Counted from the stretch's first letter, positions 16,161 through 26,278 are shown. The stretch is DNA of 64,000 nt from Betaproteobacteria bacterium (GCA_016720855.1 JADKJU010000002.1:992001-1056000); one strand, 5' to 3'. The notes: generated by a model not told the origin, from the letters alone. Numbers and translations are program-made.

Positions 16161-16199
16161 TAAAATTACGGGTTCAACTGCGACTGTGGGGCGAACCCG
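16161..16199 (+). promoter_or_regulatory. metK promoter -10 and leader hairpin touching the start codon
   Basis: TAAAAT (16161-16166) fits a -10 element; no good -35 is visible. A perfect 7-bp inverted repeat, cgggttc (16169-16175) and gaacccg (16193-16199), ends at the base before the metK ATG, with the SD-like TGGGG in its 17-nt loop. If transcription starts at about 16167-16169 the hairpin would include the ribosome-binding region. A regulatory role is inference. Confidence 0.5.
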
Positions 16200-17399
16200 A
16201 TGAAATCGAACTACCTCTTTACCTCGGAATCGGTGTCCGAGGGCCACCCCGACAAGGTGGCGGACCAGATCTCCGATGCCGTTCTCGACGCCATTCTAGC
16301 GCAGGACCCCCGGTCCCGAGTCGCGGCCGAGACGCTGTGCAACACGGGCCTGGTGGTGATGGCCGGCGAGATCACGACGCACGCGAACGTGGACTACATC
16401 CAGGTCGCGCGCGACACGATCAAGCGCATCGGGTACGACAACACCGAATTCGGCATCGACTACAAGGGCTGCGCGGTCATGGTCTGCTACGACAAGCAGA
16501 GCCCGGATATCTCCGCGGCCGTCGACCACGCCTCCGACGAGTACCTGAACCAGGGCGCCGGCGACCAGGGAATGATGTTCGGCTACGCGTGCAACGAGAC
16601 CCCGGTGCTCATGCCCGCGCCGATCTACTACGCCCACCGCCTCGTCGAGCGCCAGTCGCAGGTGCGCAAGGACGGCCGCCTCCCGTGGCTACGCCCCGAC
16701 GCCAAGAGCCAGGTGACCATGCGCTACGAGAACGGCAAGCCCGTCTCCATCGACACCGTCGTGCTCTCCACGCAGCACGCGCCCGATATTTCCCAGGAGC
16801 AGATCAAGGAGGCGGTGATCGAAATGGTCATCAAGCCCGTGCTCCCGAAGGACATGATCAAGGACACGCGCTACCTCGTGAATCCGAGCGGGCGCTTCGT
16901 CGTCGGCGGACCCCAGGGCGACTGCGGCCTCACTGGACGCAAGATCATCGTGGACACCTACGGCGGCGCCTGCCCGCACGGTGGCGGCGCGTTCTCCGGC
17001 AAGGATCCCTCGAAGGTCGATCGCTCTGCCGCCTATGCAGCGCGCTACGTGGCGAAGAACGTGGTGGCCGCCGGCCTCGCGCGCCAGTGCCAGATCCAGC
17101 TCTCCTACGCCATCGGCGTGGCGAAGCCCATCAATGTGACGATCTACACCGAGGGCACGGGCGTCATCGCCGACGACAAGATCGCGAAGCTGGTCGAGGA
17201 GCATTTCGACCTGCGTCCGAAAGGCATCGTCACCATGCTCGACCTCCTGCGCCCGATCTACCAGAAGACCGCCGCCTACGGCCACTTCGGTCGCGAGGAG
17301 CCGGAGTTCATGTGGGAGACCACGGACAAGGCGAAGCTGCTGCGGGAAGCCGCGGGCTTGAAGGGCGTCGCCCACGTGGCTGCCGCGACCGCGGACTGA
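16200..17399 (+). CDS. metK: S-adenosylmethionine synthetase
   Basis: Makes SAM from methionine and ATP; 399 residues. Conserved signatures: SEGHPDKVADQISDAVLD at the N-terminus, the GAGDQG hexapeptide at about residues 120-125, and the phosphate loop GGGAFSGKDPSKVDRS near 262-277. Monocistronic between a divergent acyltransferase and a convergent exported-protein gene. It shares the methyl cycle with ahcY and metF at 24-26 kb in the same window. Confidence 0.98.
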   Translation: MKSNYLFTSESVSEGHPDKVADQISDAVLDAILAQDPRSRVAAETLCNTGLVVMAGEITTHANVDYIQVARDTIKRIGYDNTEFGIDYKGCAVMVCYDKQSPDISAAVDHASDEYLNQGAGDQGMMFGYACNETPVLMPAPIYYAHRLVERQSQVRKDGRLPWLRPDAKSQVTMRYENGKPVSIDTVVLSTQHAPDISQEQIKEAVIEMVIKPVLPKDMIKDTRYLVNPSGRFVVGGPQGDCGLTGRKIIVDTYGGACPHGGGAFSGKDPSKVDRSAAYAARYVAKNVVAAGLARQCQIQLSYAIGVAKPINVTIYTEGTGVIADDKIAKLVEEHFDLRPKGIVTMLDLLRPIYQKTAAYGHFGREEPEFMWETTDKAKLLREAAGLKGVAHVAAATAD

Positions 17400-17483
17400 C
17401 TTTCCCCGTGCATCGAGGCGCAGCCGGCCGCAGGGATGGCCCCGATCACGAGGGGGACCGGTGCGTGCATCGAGGCCTTCCGC

Positions 17484-18707
17484 TCAGCGCCCGAAGATGC
17501 CTTTCTTGAGGATGTCGAGCGGATTGATCGTCTCGTCCTTCTCCCTCCGCTGCTGTTGCGGCTGCCGTTCCGGTGCCGCCTCCTGCCCCAGCATCGTCAT
17601 CGAGGTCGACTTCACGCGCACGCGCAACGACCACTCGGGGTTCCACGCGGCAAGCAGCTTCGCGGCGGTGGGACGCGGCGGGTGCAGCAGGTTCAGCTCG
17701 TTGCCGTAGGCGATGGCGCGAACCATCGCGCCCGCGGCCTTGGCGAAGATCCCTTCGGGAATCGCGCATTTCTGCGTCGTTGCCGGAAGCAGGACCTTGT
17801 CCTTCACCCACTGATCGATCTGGCCGTTGGCGAGGTAGTCCATGAGGCCGAGCCCGGCTTCGGGCACGTCGCTCGAGCTCCACAGGATGAGGTCGTCCCC
17901 GCCGCCGCCCATGGCCGAGAGGAAGTACGCCCGCGCAGTGGAGACGGCATTCCAGCTAACCGGAATGGAGGCCTTGGCGTCCCCGGGCGCGGCGAGATTG
18001 AGCCTTTCCATGAAGTCCTGCTTTTCCCCGATCGCGAACTTCAGGCTGGGCGGCACCCCTTCGCCGCTCACTGCGTGGTCGCCGGACAGCGAGGAATCCT
18101 TCGGCACGCGCTGCTTGTCCTTCTCGTTGGGCCAGATGGCGCGCCCCGGCTGGCTCGTGGCGCCGCGCTCGGGCGCGTAACGGCCCATGAAGAACTTTCC
18201 GAAGTCCGCCGGCCCGGCCGTGGCCATGTCGAGGACGCGTGGCTGCCCGGGGCGTACCGTCTCGCTGCAGCCCCAGTAAAGCAGCAGCCGGCCCTTCGGC
18301 CGCTCCGGCTCCTCGACCCCGCCTTGCGACGTGCCGCTGGGCTGCGGCCTCGCCACCGGCTGGAGCGGCAGGCCGGGGCCCATTCTCTGGCCGGGCGGAA
18401 TCGCATGGGTCGCTTCGGTGCCGGCGGGCTTCTCGCGCGTGTACAACGCGAGGTCGAGCCACTTGCCGGGCATCATGCCCATCTTCGAGCCGCCGAAGAA
18501 GTTGCCCATCATGCCGCCGATGAGCGGCGAGTCGGCCATCTCCTCCATGCCGGGAATGGACATGTTCACGGTCGCGACGTCCATCCAGTAGTTGGCGATC
18601 GGCGTTTTCGCCGGCGCGGCCTTCGATTGCGCGAGCGCGGGCGCGGCGGAAAGGGCGAGTGCAACGGCGAGGGCGAGGCGGGCGACGTGGGGGGCTGGGC
18701 AGTTCAC
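17484..18707 (-). CDS. Exported protein of unknown function
   Basis: A 407-residue protein I do not recognise by domain. The start is a GTG at 18707 with a perfect GGAGGT 5 bp upstream; it gives a clean signal peptide with core LALAVALALSAAPALAQ. The mature part has a Met/Gly-rich stretch (IGGMMGNFFGGSKMGMMPG) at about residues 62-80, a central single Cys in LYWGCSE, and a C-terminal Gln/Glu-rich tail ending ILKKGIFGR. Similar proteins occur as single genes in proteobacteria without assigned function. The 84 bp between it and metK hold a 13-bp direct repeat (cgtgcatcgaggc at 17407 and 17462) but no clear terminator. Confidence 0.7.
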   Translation of the reverse strand: MNCPAPHVARLALAVALALSAAPALAQSKAAPAKTPIANYWMDVATVNMSIPGMEEMADSPLIGGMMGNFFGGSKMGMMPGKWLDLALYTREKPAGTEATHAIPPGQRMGPGLPLQPVARPQPSGTSQGGVEEPERPKGRLLLYWGCSETVRPGQPRVLDMATAGPADFGKFFMGRYAPERGATSQPGRAIWPNEKDKQRVPKDSSLSGDHAVSGEGVPPSLKFAIGEKQDFMERLNLAAPGDAKASIPVSWNAVSTARAYFLSAMGGGGDDLILWSSSDVPEAGLGLMDYLANGQIDQWVKDKVLLPATTQKCAIPEGIFAKAAGAMVRAIAYGNELNLLHPPRPTAAKLLAAWNPEWSLRVRVKSTSMTMLGQEAAPERQPQQQRREKDETINPLDILKKGIFGR

Positions 18708-19130
18708 GGGATACCTCCGGCTGGAATGACGGGTCACGCCGCACGCTACCAAGCGGCGGGCCTTCGCGGCAAGCCAAATCTCCGGCCAGCCTCGATCTGT
18801 GTCAGCCGACGGGGCGCTTCACGAGTGGGGCGGCGCATCGAGGCCTCCCGTCCGCGTGGCGATGGCGACGAGCCTCGACTTGGTCGCCGCGAACTACTCC
18901 CGGCTGCCAGCCGTCACCGTAGGGGTCGATTCGCGAAAACCACTGTCCGTACCGGTGCGCGAGTTCCCATGCATCGATCCGCCCCGGGGATACATTAAAC
19001 TCGGCCAACACACCTGCTCCGGGAATTCCTGCCTGCGGGGCCACGCGACTTCCGTTGCCCAAGGCAAGCCTCCGGCCCCGAAATGACTCGGGGTCGGGAG
19101 GCAGGGCAAGCGCGCTGAAAAGGAGAAGTC
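18708..19130. other. Non-coding interval between divergent genes
   Basis: 423 bp with no reading frame I would defend. Towards the right end a small hairpin, ccccga (19076-19081) and tcgggg (19088-19093), lies in the leader of the antiporter gene, whose start has AAGGAG 5-6 bp upstream. Promoters for both flanking genes must lie here, but I see no strong -35/-10 pair. Confidence 0.5.
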
Positions 19131-20321
19131 ATGTTCGATAACGTGGATTCGGTCTTGACCAACATTGCCTGGCCTGTCGCCCTGGCGATCGCTTGGGTCG
19201 CGGGGGAATTTGGCCATCGCTGGGCTCGTCTGCCGCGAATCAGCAGCTACGGCATTGCCGGTTTCGCCATGGCGGCCAGCCAGGGCGGCTTTCTCCCGGA
19301 TCCATCCGGCAGCCCCATCGCCTTGCTCGCCGACGTCGCGTTCGGCCTGATCCTGTTCGAGCTGGGCTATCGCATCAACCTGAAGTGGCTGCGCGCCAAC
19401 CCGTGGCTGGGCGCCACGAGCCTGGTCGAGGCGGGCGGCACGTTCGCTGCCGTTTTTCTCGTCGCCCGTCTTTTTGGCGCGCCTCTTGTTCCGTCCCTGT
19501 TGCTCGCGTCGCTGGCGATGTCGACTTCTCCGGCGGCCGTCCTGCGCGTCGTGAACGAGGTCGGCGGGTCGGGCCAGGTGACGGAACGTACCCTGCACTT
19601 GTCCGCCTTCAACTGCGTATTGGCCGTGATCATGTTCAAGGCGATCGTCGGCTACTGGGTGCTGGCGAGCGCCGGCAGTGTCTTCCAGGCGCTTTGGAGC
19701 AGCGTCGTCGTCGTTCTCGTCTCGGCGGGGCTAGGAGCGCTGTTCGGTGTCGTCGTCCCGGCCGTGCTGCGCAGCGCGGGAGGCCTCGCCCGCAGCGCGA
19801 CCATCGGCTTTGCCATCGCCGTTCTCCTCCTCACGGCCCTGACCCATTTCCTGAAATTCTCGCCGCTGCTGGCGGCACTCGCTTTCGGTGTGGTCGCCCG
19901 GCATCGGCGCGTCGTCCTGTCCCAGGCTCAGCGCAACTTCGGCGCCCTTGGCGACCTGCTGACTATCCTCCTCTTCGTGTTCGTCGCGGCCACCCTGGAA
20001 TGGAAGCAGATTGTCGTCGGCGCGCCGCTTGCCGCCGCCGTCGTGGGCGCGCGCATGCTGGCGAAGATTGCGGCGACGACGCTCTTCGCGAGGCCCAGCG
20101 GCATCTCGGCGCGCAAGGGATTGCTCACCGGCCTTGCGCTGACGCCGGTATCGGTATTCGTCATCCTGCTCCTCGAGCAGTCCCGACACCTCAAGCTTGG
20201 CGTTCTCGAGGACATGGTCGGCGTCGCGGCGATCGTTCTCCTGCTCGAGGTGCTCGGCCCGCTGGCCACGCAGTGGGCGCTGATCTGGGCGGGCGAGAGC
20301 CGGCAAGGCGAGGAGGCCTGA
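19131..20321 (+). CDS. CPA2-family cation/proton antiporter (Kef-like, no RCK domain)
   Basis: Inner-membrane antiporter of 396 residues with about 12-13 hydrophobic segments; conserved stretches include ADVAFGLILFELGY (about 65-78) and the ASLAMSTSPAAVLRV segment (about 126-140). It ends after the membrane domain and lacks the cytosolic KTN/RCK nucleotide-binding domain of KefB/KefC. The next gene, 2 bp downstream, encodes a YbdK-type glutamate-cysteine ligase-like enzyme, suggesting a link between thiol or gamma-glutamyl compounds and ion flux. Exchange of K+ or Na+ for H+ cannot be decided from sequence. Confidence 0.85.
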   Translation: MFDNVDSVLTNIAWPVALAIAWVAGEFGHRWARLPRISSYGIAGFAMAASQGGFLPDPSGSPIALLADVAFGLILFELGYRINLKWLRANPWLGATSLVEAGGTFAAVFLVARLFGAPLVPSLLLASLAMSTSPAAVLRVVNEVGGSGQVTERTLHLSAFNCVLAVIMFKAIVGYWVLASAGSVFQALWSSVVVVLVSAGLGALFGVVVPAVLRSAGGLARSATIGFAIAVLLLTALTHFLKFSPLLAALAFGVVARHRRVVLSQAQRNFGALGDLLTILLFVFVAATLEWKQIVVGAPLAAAVVGARMLAKIAATTLFARPSGISARKGLLTGLALTPVSVFVILLLEQSRHLKLGVLEDMVGVAAIVLLLEVLGPLATQWALIWAGESRQGEEA

Positions 20322-20323
20322 CG

Positions 20324-21454
20324 ATGGCACTGGAACCCTTCAAGTCCGGCGAGTCCCTCACCATGGGCGTGGAACTCGAGCTGCAGCTGGTGAACCCGAC
20401 CGACTATGACCTGTCGGCATCGGCGTCGGACATGCTGCACCTGCTCGAACGCGCGCCGTTCCCGGGCGATGTGAAGCCGGAAATCACCGATAGCATGATC
20501 GAGGTCTCGACGGACGTGCACAAGCGGCACGACGAGATGCTGGCACAGTTGCGAGGCATGCGCGGTGCACTGGTGGCTGCGGGAGACCGCCTCAATGTCG
20601 GCCTTTGCGGCGGCGGAACGCACCCATTCCAGCACTGGGTCGACCGGCGCATCTTTTCCAAGCCGCGCTTCAAGGAGATCTCGACCCTTTACGGCTATCT
20701 TGCCAAGCAGTTCACGGTATTCGGCCAGCATGTCCACATCGGCTGCAGCTCGGCCGATGAGGGCCTTTACCTGCTGCACGCCCTGAACCGCTATCTGCCG
20801 CATTTCATCGCGCTTTCGGCGTCGTCTCCCTTTTCACAGGGCGTCGATACGCTGTTCGATTCGGCGCGGCTGAATTCGGTATTCGCCTTCCCGCTGAGCG
20901 GACGGGCACCGTTTCTGCTGAAGTGGTCCGATTTCGAGCAGAAGTATTTCGCCAAGATGGAAGCAACGGGCGTGGTCAGGAGCATGAAGGACTTCTACTG
21001 GGACATCCGCCCGAAGCCCGAATACGGCACCATCGAGCTGCGCGTCTGCGACACTCCGCTGACGGTCGAGCGCGCGGCAGCGCTCGCCTGCTACCTGCAG
21101 GCCTTGTGCCGCATGCTGCTCGAGAAAGGCGAACCTTCGCCGGCCGAAGACGACTACCTCGTCTACAACTTCAACCGCTTCCAGGCCTGCCGCTTCGGGC
21201 TGGATGGGTCGATGGTTCACCCAAAGACCAACGAAAGCATTTCCCTGCGCGAGGACATCCTCTCGACCCTGCGCCTGCTTGCGCCCCACGCCGATGTCCT
21301 TGCCAGCCAGCCGGCGCTTGACGAGCTCTATGGCGTTGCCGCCAGTGGAGGCAATCATGCGAGCTATCTGCGCAGCCAGTTCTGGGATGCGGGCGGACTC
21401 CCCGGCATGGTCGAGGCCGCGGTGCTGTGCTTCCGTGGCGAACCCTCGCGGTGA
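20324..21454 (+). CDS. YbdK-type carboxylate-amine ligase (GCS2 family)
   Basis: ATP-dependent ligase of 376 residues. Motifs of the glutamate-cysteine ligase 2 family: MGVELELQLV near residues 14-23, CGGGTHPFQHW around 87-97, FGQHVHIGCSS about 128-138, and GTIELRVCDTPLTVE near 236-250. YbdK proteins have weak gamma-glutamylcysteine ligase activity in vitro; their true substrates are unknown. Two bases separate it from the antiporter stop, so they are co-translated. With the Kef-like neighbour a role in making a thiol or amide that gates or accompanies ion transport is plausible but unproven. Confidence 0.88.
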   Translation: MALEPFKSGESLTMGVELELQLVNPTDYDLSASASDMLHLLERAPFPGDVKPEITDSMIEVSTDVHKRHDEMLAQLRGMRGALVAAGDRLNVGLCGGGTHPFQHWVDRRIFSKPRFKEISTLYGYLAKQFTVFGQHVHIGCSSADEGLYLLHALNRYLPHFIALSASSPFSQGVDTLFDSARLNSVFAFPLSGRAPFLLKWSDFEQKYFAKMEATGVVRSMKDFYWDIRPKPEYGTIELRVCDTPLTVERAAALACYLQALCRMLLEKGEPSPAEDDYLVYNFNRFQACRFGLDGSMVHPKTNESISLREDILSTLRLLAPHADVLASQPALDELYGVAASGGNHASYLRSQFWDAGGLPGMVEAAVLCFRGEPSR

Positions 21455-21487
21455 GGTGCCGACAAGCGCTGCATAGCGGGATGAGGC

Positions 21488-22330
21488 ATGCAGCCGTTCG
21501 CTAGGCTCCCCGGGCGGGAGCATCTTCGCCTTGTCTGGACCGGCGCCTTGGCCTGGTTCGTCCTGTTGGGCCTGTTGCGCACGTCGACCGATGCGGAGTA
21601 CGCCTTTGCCTCCGCTGCCATCATTCCCGTCCTGCTGGTGACGTGGGCGGGCGGCTTGCGGCAGGGCGTGCTCGCGTCCATCTTCGCCGTCGCGATGTGG
21701 GTGGTCGCAGACGCGTTGTCCGATCGCGAATGGGCGAATGCCGGAATTGCGCTCCTGAACGGCTTCATTCGCCTGCTCACGTACTGCTTTGTCGCCTACA
21801 TGACTTCCCAGGTCCGGATCCTGCTGAATCGGGAAGCCGAGCTGGCAAGATACGATGTCCTTACGGGGTTGCTGAACAGGCGGGCATTCCTGGATGCCGG
21901 GGCTGCGGAAGCGCGTCGCGCATCGCGTTATCCCCAGCACCTGGCGGTGGCATTCCTCGATCTGGACGACTTCAAGAAGCTGAATGACAGCCGGGGCCAT
22001 AGCGCGGGCGACACGGCCCTGTCGGCAGTCGCGCTCGCCTTGAAGCAAGCCCTTCGAGGCACGGACACCATGGCCCGGCTGGGAGGCGATGAATTCGCCA
22101 TCATGCTTCCCGAGACCGATCTCCCGGCCGCAACCGGGGCCGGCCGCAAGATCGCGGCCGCGGTCGCCGAAGCGCTGGCGCCTTTTGCACCGGTCACCGC
22201 GAGCGTGGGCGTCGCCTGGTTCGACAAGCCGGCGGACAACTTCGAAGCGATGCTCGAAGCGGCCGACTCCCTGATGTACGAAGCAAAGAGGGGCGGAAAG
22301 GGCGGCCTGTGCATACGCTCATTTCCGTGA
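21488..22330 (+). CDS. Membrane-bound diguanylate cyclase (GGDEF)
   Basis: 280 residues: four to five hydrophobic segments in the first 110 residues (MASE-like sensor), then a GGDEF domain (about 118-280). The catalytic motif is GGDEF in ARLGGDEFAIML, the DVLTGLLNRRAF entry motif is present, and no RxxD inhibitory site is seen five residues before it (the residues there are RGTDTMARL). It therefore should make cyclic-di-GMP. It lies 33 bp after the ligase gene and 25 bp before a second antiporter, inside the ion-transport cluster. Confidence 0.92.
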   Translation: MQPFARLPGREHLRLVWTGALAWFVLLGLLRTSTDAEYAFASAAIIPVLLVTWAGGLRQGVLASIFAVAMWVVADALSDREWANAGIALLNGFIRLLTYCFVAYMTSQVRILLNREAELARYDVLTGLLNRRAFLDAGAAEARRASRYPQHLAVAFLDLDDFKKLNDSRGHSAGDTALSAVALALKQALRGTDTMARLGGDEFAIMLPETDLPAATGAGRKIAAAVAEALAPFAPVTASVGVAWFDKPADNFEAMLEAADSLMYEAKRGGKGGLCIRSFP

Positions 22331-22355
22331 CCGTCAGCTACCGAACGACCGACCC

Positions 22356-23597
22356 ATGATCGACATCGCCGCCACCTGCCTCGTCATCACGGCGCTGCTG
22401 GCCTACCTGAACCATCGCTTCGTGCGGCTGCCGACGACCATCGGCGTGATGGTCATCGCGCTCGGCCTGTCCCTTGCGATCGTCGCGCTCGACGCGGCCG
22501 GCTGGGTCCAGGCGCTGCGGCGTTACGAGGAGTCGCTGCTGGGCGCCATCGACTTCTCCGACGTGCTGATGCAGGGAATGCTGTCGCTGTTGCTGTTCGC
22601 CGGCGCCCTGCACGTGGACCTGAGCGAGCTGAAGGTCCAGCGCTGGTCCGTCGCGGCGCTGGCCCTGGCCGGCACGCTGCTGTCCACGCTGCTGGTCGGC
22701 TTCGGCCTTTGGCTGGCGCTGCCCTGGGCCGGCGCGCCGCTCACCCTGCCGTATTGCCTGCTCTTCGGGGCGTTGATCTCTCCCACCGACCCGATCGCCG
22801 TGATGGGCATCCTCAAGTCGGCGGGTGCGCCGAAGAACCTCGAGCTGCTGATCGCCGGCGAGTCGCTGTTCAACGACGGCGTGGGCGTGGTGATCTTCGC
22901 GCTGCTCGTGGGCATGCTCGCGGGCGGTGCGCCGCCGACTGCGGACGCGGCACTGACGCTGCTGCTTCGCGAGGCGGGCGGCGGCATCGCCTTCGGTGTG
23001 GTGCTGGGCTACGTCACCTACCAGCTGCTCAAGAGCGTCGACCAGTACCAGGTCGAGGTGCTGCTCACGCTGGCGGCGGTGACCGGGGGCTACGCACTGG
23101 CGAACCACCTGCACGTATCGGGACCGCTGGCAATGGTCGTCACCGGACTCGCGGTCGGCAACCAGGGGCGCGCGCGGGCGATGTCCGACACGACGCGCCG
23201 CTACGTGGACATGTTCTGGGAGCTGGTTGACGAGATCCTGAACGCGGTGCTGTTCGTGCTGATCGGCATGGAAGTGCTCGTCGTCGCGTTCTCCGCCCGC
23301 CTGCTGGTGGCCGGAGGCATCGTGGTCGCAATCGCCCTGCTGGCACGGGGACTGTCCGTCGGACTGCCCGTCCGTGTCCTGGGCAGGCGGTTCGGGCTGC
23401 CCCACGGCGCGTGGCGCGTGGTCACCTGGGGCGGGCTTCGCGGGGGCATCTCCGTGGCGCTTGCGTTGTCCCTGCCCGCCGGACCGCCGCGGGATGTCGT
23501 CGTCGCGCTGACCTACTGCGTGGTGGTGTTCTCGATACTGGTCCAGGGGCTCACGATCGGTCGCGTGGTCCGGGGGGCCATGCGCTCCGCGCGCTGA
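22356..23597 (+). CDS. CPA1-family (NhaP-type) sodium/proton antiporter
   Basis: Inner-membrane protein of 413 residues with about 12 hydrophobic segments. The CPA1 signatures are visible: SPTDPIAVMGILK at about 146-158 with the ion-binding Asp, and GESLFNDGVGVVIF at about 168-181. It lacks a large cytosolic tail. Fourth gene of the plus-strand cluster; the combination of two antiporters from different families with a cyclic-di-GMP enzyme suggests a pH or salt response unit. Confidence 0.92.
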   Translation: MIDIAATCLVITALLAYLNHRFVRLPTTIGVMVIALGLSLAIVALDAAGWVQALRRYEESLLGAIDFSDVLMQGMLSLLLFAGALHVDLSELKVQRWSVAALALAGTLLSTLLVGFGLWLALPWAGAPLTLPYCLLFGALISPTDPIAVMGILKSAGAPKNLELLIAGESLFNDGVGVVIFALLVGMLAGGAPPTADAALTLLLREAGGGIAFGVVLGYVTYQLLKSVDQYQVEVLLTLAAVTGGYALANHLHVSGPLAMVVTGLAVGNQGRARAMSDTTRRYVDMFWELVDEILNAVLFVLIGMEVLVVAFSARLLVAGGIVVAIALLARGLSVGLPVRVLGRRFGLPHGAWRVVTWGGLRGGISVALALSLPAGPPRDVVVALTYCVVVFSILVQGLTIGRVVRGAMRSAR

Positions 23598-23780
23598 CGA
23601 GCCGGCCATGTCGCGGTCACGGCTTCGCCAGCTGCCGGCGAATGGCCGGCAATCCCCTCTTTCGTTCCGCGCTCATCGCGGGACAGGACAGGTCGAGCGC
23701 CTCGAACGCGCCCAGGACGACCCGGGAGATGATCAGCCGGGCCTTCTCCAGGCTCTTACCTCGTTGGACAAGACTTTGCC

Positions 23781-23809
23781 TGGAAAAGACCGGCGGGGGC
23801 CTGTATAAT
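23781..23809 (+). promoter_or_regulatory. ahcY promoter
   Basis: Consensus -10 TATAAT at 23804-23809 with a weak -35 (tggaaa, 23781-23786) at 17-bp spacing. It would start transcription at about 23816, just ahead of the riboswitch. Confidence 0.65.
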
Positions 23810-23814
23810 CCGTC

Positions 23815-23885
23815 CCGTCCGAGGAGCGTTGCAACGGGGTACCCCATCCCGCCAGGCTCGGATGTTTCACCGCAACGGCGCTCAC
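23815..23885 (+). promoter_or_regulatory. SAH riboswitch aptamer
   Basis: The leader matches the conserved core of the S-adenosylhomocysteine riboswitch: gaggagcgttgcaacgg at 23821-23837, ccaggctcgg at 23852-23861, and caacggcgctc at 23873-23883. GAGCG (23824-23828) can pair with CGCTC (23879-23883) to close the helix. These elements always precede ahcY-type genes and raise their expression when SAH builds up, which is exactly the gene that follows. The class call rests on the core blocks and the context. Confidence 0.92.
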
Positions 23886-23951
23886 CCGACTGTGCAGGAC
23901 CGGGTGAGAGTCCCCGTTCGCACAGCGGCATCCCTCACCCGAATCTGGAGA
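23881..23951 (+). promoter_or_regulatory. Probable expression platform of the SAH riboswitch
   Basis: The octamer ctcacccg occurs twice, at 23881-23888 (sharing ctc with the closing helix of the aptamer) and at 23934-23941 (just before the GGAG ribosome site at 23947). A single complement, cgggtgag, lies between them at 23901-23908 and can pair with only one at a time. A further helix, ctgtgc (23890-23895) with gcacag (23920-23925) and ggac/gtcc inside it, would present cgggtgag in a loop. This is the layout expected of a switch that exposes or hides the start region. Confidence 0.6.
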
Positions 23952-23956
23952 GAACG

Positions 23957-25387
<1,431 letters not shown>

Positions 25388-25393
25388 CGAGGC

Positions 25394-25422
25394 GGGGGCG
25401 CGGGCCTCAGGCCCGCGCCCCC
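25394..25422 (+). repeat. Long GC hairpin between ahcY and metF
   Basis: A 14-bp perfect inverted repeat (25394-25407 with 25409-25422, one base between) lies between the two genes, with no T run after it. It would form a very stable hairpin with a CCTCAGG-type loop, suited to protecting the ahcY message end or damping metF rather than full termination. Confidence 0.7.
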
Positions 25423-25432
25423 GAATGCGCCC

Positions 25433-26278
25433 ATGCAGACGCAAGGAAACCGCCCAAGGCTCTTCAGCTTCGAGTTCTTCCCGCCCAAGACCCCCGAGGG
25501 CGAGGAGAGGCTGCGCAATGCGCGCCGCCAGCTCGCGCAGCTGAAGCCCGCCTTCATGTCCTGCACCTTCGGGGCCGGCGGCTCGACCCAGGAAGGCACG
25601 CTGCGAACCATCCTCGAGATTCACCGCGAAGGCCACGCCGCGGCCCCGCACATCTCGTGCATCGGCTCGAAGCGCGAGGCGATCGCCGACCTCCTCGACC
25701 AATACCGCGAGGCGGGCATCCGCAGGCTCGTGTGCCTGCGCGGCGACCTGCCTTCGGGCATGGCCGTTGCCGGGGAATTCCGCTATGCGGCCGACCTCGT
25801 GAGGTATGTTCGCGAACGCACCGGCGACTGGTTCCACATCGAGGTGGCTGCCTATCCGGAGTTCCACCCGCAGGCGCGCCGCCCGGCGGACGACCTGGCG
25901 CACTTCAAGGCGAAGATCGATGCGGGGGCGAACTCCGCCATCACGCAGTACTTCTACAATGCCGACGCCTACGCCCATTTCGTCGAGTCCGTCGAGGCGC
26001 TGGGCGTGGACGTGCCCATCGTCCCGGGCATCATGCCGATCAACAATTACTCGCAGCTCGCGCGCTTCTCGGACGCCTGCGGGGCGGAGATCCCGCGCTG
26101 GGTCAGGATGCGGCTCGAAAGTTTCGGCGACGACACCGCCTCCATCAAGGCCTTCGGCCTGGATGTGGTGACGCAGTTGTGCGACCGGCTCCTGGGCATC
26201 GGCGCCCCGGGGCTGCACTTCTATACCCTCAACCAGGCCGGCCCCGCGACCACCATCTGGCAGCGGCTGGGGTTGTAG
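25433..26278 (+). CDS. metF: Methylenetetrahydrofolate reductase
   Basis: FAD enzyme that makes 5-methyl-THF for methionine synthesis; 281 residues. Family signatures: SFEFFPPKT at about 12-20, SCTFGAGGST around 43-52, LRGDLP near 102-107, IDAGANSAITQYFYN around 162-176 and PGIMPINNY around 197-205. It closes the methyl cycle with ahcY and metK. Being in the ahcY transcript it is likely under the same riboswitch. Confidence 0.97.
   Translation: MQTQGNRPRLFSFEFFPPKTPEGEERLRNARRQLAQLKPAFMSCTFGAGGSTQEGTLRTILEIHREGHAAAPHISCIGSKREAIADLLDQYREAGIRRLVCLRGDLPSGMAVAGEFRYAADLVRYVRERTGDWFHIEVAAYPEFHPQARRPADDLAHFKAKIDAGANSAITQYFYNADAYAHFVESVEALGVDVPIVPGIMPINNYSQLARFSDACGAEIPRWVRMRLESFGDDTASIKAFGLDVVTQLCDRLLGIGAPGLHFYTLNQAGPATTIWQRLGL

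Noticed and set aside
18799..19086. A 95-codon frame in the gap before the CPA2 antiporter
   Set aside because: No ribosome site, overlaps the antiporter leader, and the product has no domain or compositional sign of a real protein.
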